From Rhizobium sp. CG5 (GTDB lineage: Bacteria; Pseudomonadota; Alphaproteobacteria; Rhizobiales; Rhizobiaceae), in the NCBI RefSeq assembly GCF_023701945.1, contig NZ_JABAEF010000011.1, positions 149,970 through 213,969 on the forward strand: 64,000 bases of DNA, given 5' to 3'. The notes beneath the pieces are model-generated. The model was not told where the DNA came from and did not search any database. It saw only the letters and a list, made by a program, of their open reading frames with translations. The translations under genes were made by a program, and so were the position numbers. Shown in pieces: positions 63,093 through 64,000 of this stretch; the first letter of the stretch is position 1; each line of letters opens with the position of its first letter.

Positions 63093-63885
63093 CTATTGCG
63101 TTGCAGATGGCATCGGCAGGGCCTCAACCGCCGGGCGGCGTCCCAGGATCCAGACGAAGATCACCGATGCGAGCAACGGCAGGGACAGCAGCAGGCAGAA
63201 CTCCAGGCGCGACCATCCCGCCTGAATGAGAACGCCGGCGATGAAGGGGCCTGCAATGGCGCCCAGTCTGCTCAGGCCAAGGGCAAGGGCAAGGCCCGTG
63301 CCCGTAGCCCTACATGCCGGTGAAAAGACCGTGGTAACCAGCGCATAAAGAACAGCGATCGACCCGAAGAGACAGAAGCCAATGAGCGCAAGCACCAGGA
63401 AAATCGCCGTCGGCTCCGCAGGCACCACGCCGAGCGCCGCGACACAGACGCCGAAGCACAGGAACATGCCGATCGCGATGGGCTTCAGCAGGAAGTGTGC
63501 CGCCAGATAGCCGACAGACACGCAGCCCACGGCGCCAGCAATGTTCATGATCATCGATCCTGAAAGACCGGCGGAATCGGTGAAGCCCATGTTGACAAGA
63601 TGCTTCGGGTCCAGCTCTGCGCAAAGAAGACGGTGATCATCGTTGCGAAGAACGCGGCGCATATCGACACCGTATCCCGAAGGCCCTGCCTTGTCACCAG
63701 TTCGCGCCAGCCGGACTTGTCGGCGGCAACCGTGCGCTGGGGAAGTTCCGCAATCGCCGGAGCGCCCAGACGCTTGCGTAGCGCATTGATCTGACCGAGC
63801 GAAGAGGCTTCGTGCCTGGAAGAGAGATATTCAAGTGATTCCGGCAGGAAGGCCCAGACCAGGCCGATGTAAACTAGGACCGATC
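63093..63885 (-). pseudogene. aromatic-acid-type MFS transporter, truncated and frameshifted
   Basis: The frame from the truncation point near 63880 reads LVYIGLVWAFLPESLEYLSS, then SICAAFFATMITVFFAQSWT. It then loses phase at an ACCCGAAG sequence (63603-63610), where one C fewer than expected shifts the frame. The next frame continues HLVNMGFTDSAGLSGSMIMN, IGFCLFGSIAVLYALVTTVF, YSPACRATGTGLALALG-like block and ends at a TAG at 63093. LPESLEYL and RATGTG are marks of the aromatic acid:H+ symporter family. The N-terminal half is cut off by the IS element to the right. Confidence 0.78.
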
Positions 63886-63954
63886 GACATTCAGGATTCC
63901 CAAATCACTTAATCGCTGATTCATAGAGCGCCGTGTTGAGCACGGAGGGCTGTC

Positions 63955-64000
63955 ATGGTGGTGAAACGGTATGAGTTGAGCGAGGCGCAATGGTCGAGAA
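63955..64000 (+). mobile_element. IS5-type element: start of transposase gene (partial, runs off window)
   Basis: The ATG at 63955, with GGAGG 8 bases upstream, starts MVVKRYELSEAQWSR, the characteristic RYELxxxQW N-terminus of IS5-family transposases. The left boundary is probably around 63880-63885, where the MFS homology stops beside a CTAG. Only 15 codons are in the window; the outer inverted repeat cannot be verified without the other end. Confidence 0.7.

Overview
The window looks like accessory DNA of an alphaproteobacterium of the Rhizobiaceae type (Rhizobium, Agrobacterium, Ensifer or a relative). This is inferred from the GC-rich sequence, the many ABC importers for polar amino acids each with their own regulator, the MCP ending in a CheR/CheB-docking pentapeptide, and the density of small catabolic operons mixed with decayed IS elements. 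I see no rRNA, tRNA, CRISPR array, replication or conjugation gene, so I cannot say whether it is chromosome, chromid or plasmid.

Layout. 0-2.1 kb: a GntR/FCD regulator, a PEP-mutase/isocitrate-lyase-like lyase and an SDR dehydrogenase, all translationally coupled. 2.4-3.9 kb: a patch of gene fragments, including an IS66 transposase tail. 4-11 kb: a LysR regulator, a secreted beta-propeller protein, an alpha/beta hydrolase, a metallo-beta-lactamase-fold gene cut by an in-frame amber codon, a glutathione transferase and a chemoreceptor. 11.4-16.8 kb: an ArsB-type carrier, an MFS transporter, and a two-component system facing a membrane-anchored OB-fold protein. 17.1-17.5 kb: an internally deleted IS256-family transposase.

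17.6-38.6 kb holds the first large catabolic block. It starts with an amino-acid ABC importer coupled to an isochorismatase-like hydrolase, then a XRE/cupin regulator, a DadA-type FAD oxidoreductase and a two-lobed GNAT. Next comes an operon with an M20 deacylase, GhrA-like reductase, cupin, ALDH, tartrate/isopropylmalate-type dehydrogenase and a succinate-semialdehyde-type dehydrogenase. It ends with a PuuB-type oxidoreductase, a HAD hydrolase, a second two-lobed GNAT, a class III aminotransferase, an Lrp regulator and a second DadA-type oxidoreductase.

39.3-45.6 kb is a separate unit: a GntR regulator, a three-gene ABC importer, an aminoglycoside-phosphotransferase-fold kinase and an AGXT2L-like PLP enzyme. 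Together the last two resemble the hydroxylysine kinase / phospho-hydroxylysine phospholyase pair. 45.8-54.4 kb is a second copy of the catabolic theme in a different order and partly decayed. It has a relic of the tartrate-type dehydrogenase, a frameshifted GhrA gene, an intact FAD oxidoreductase, cupin, ABC importer and aminotransferase, an ALDH with its catalytic core deleted in frame, and a divergent Lrp regulator.

54.5-64 kb: a toxin-antitoxin pair with a frameshifted toxin, a divergent GlxA-type/DJ-1-type pair around a palindrome, an iron-siderophore-type ABC importer, a GGDEF diguanylate cyclase, and a decayed aromatic-degradation end (maleylacetate reductase tail, frameshifted MFS transporter) truncated by an IS5-type element that runs off the window. 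The main theme is import and oxidation of amino-acid-like or polyamine-like compounds by two related modules, one complete and one eroding, beside a kinase/phospholyase route.
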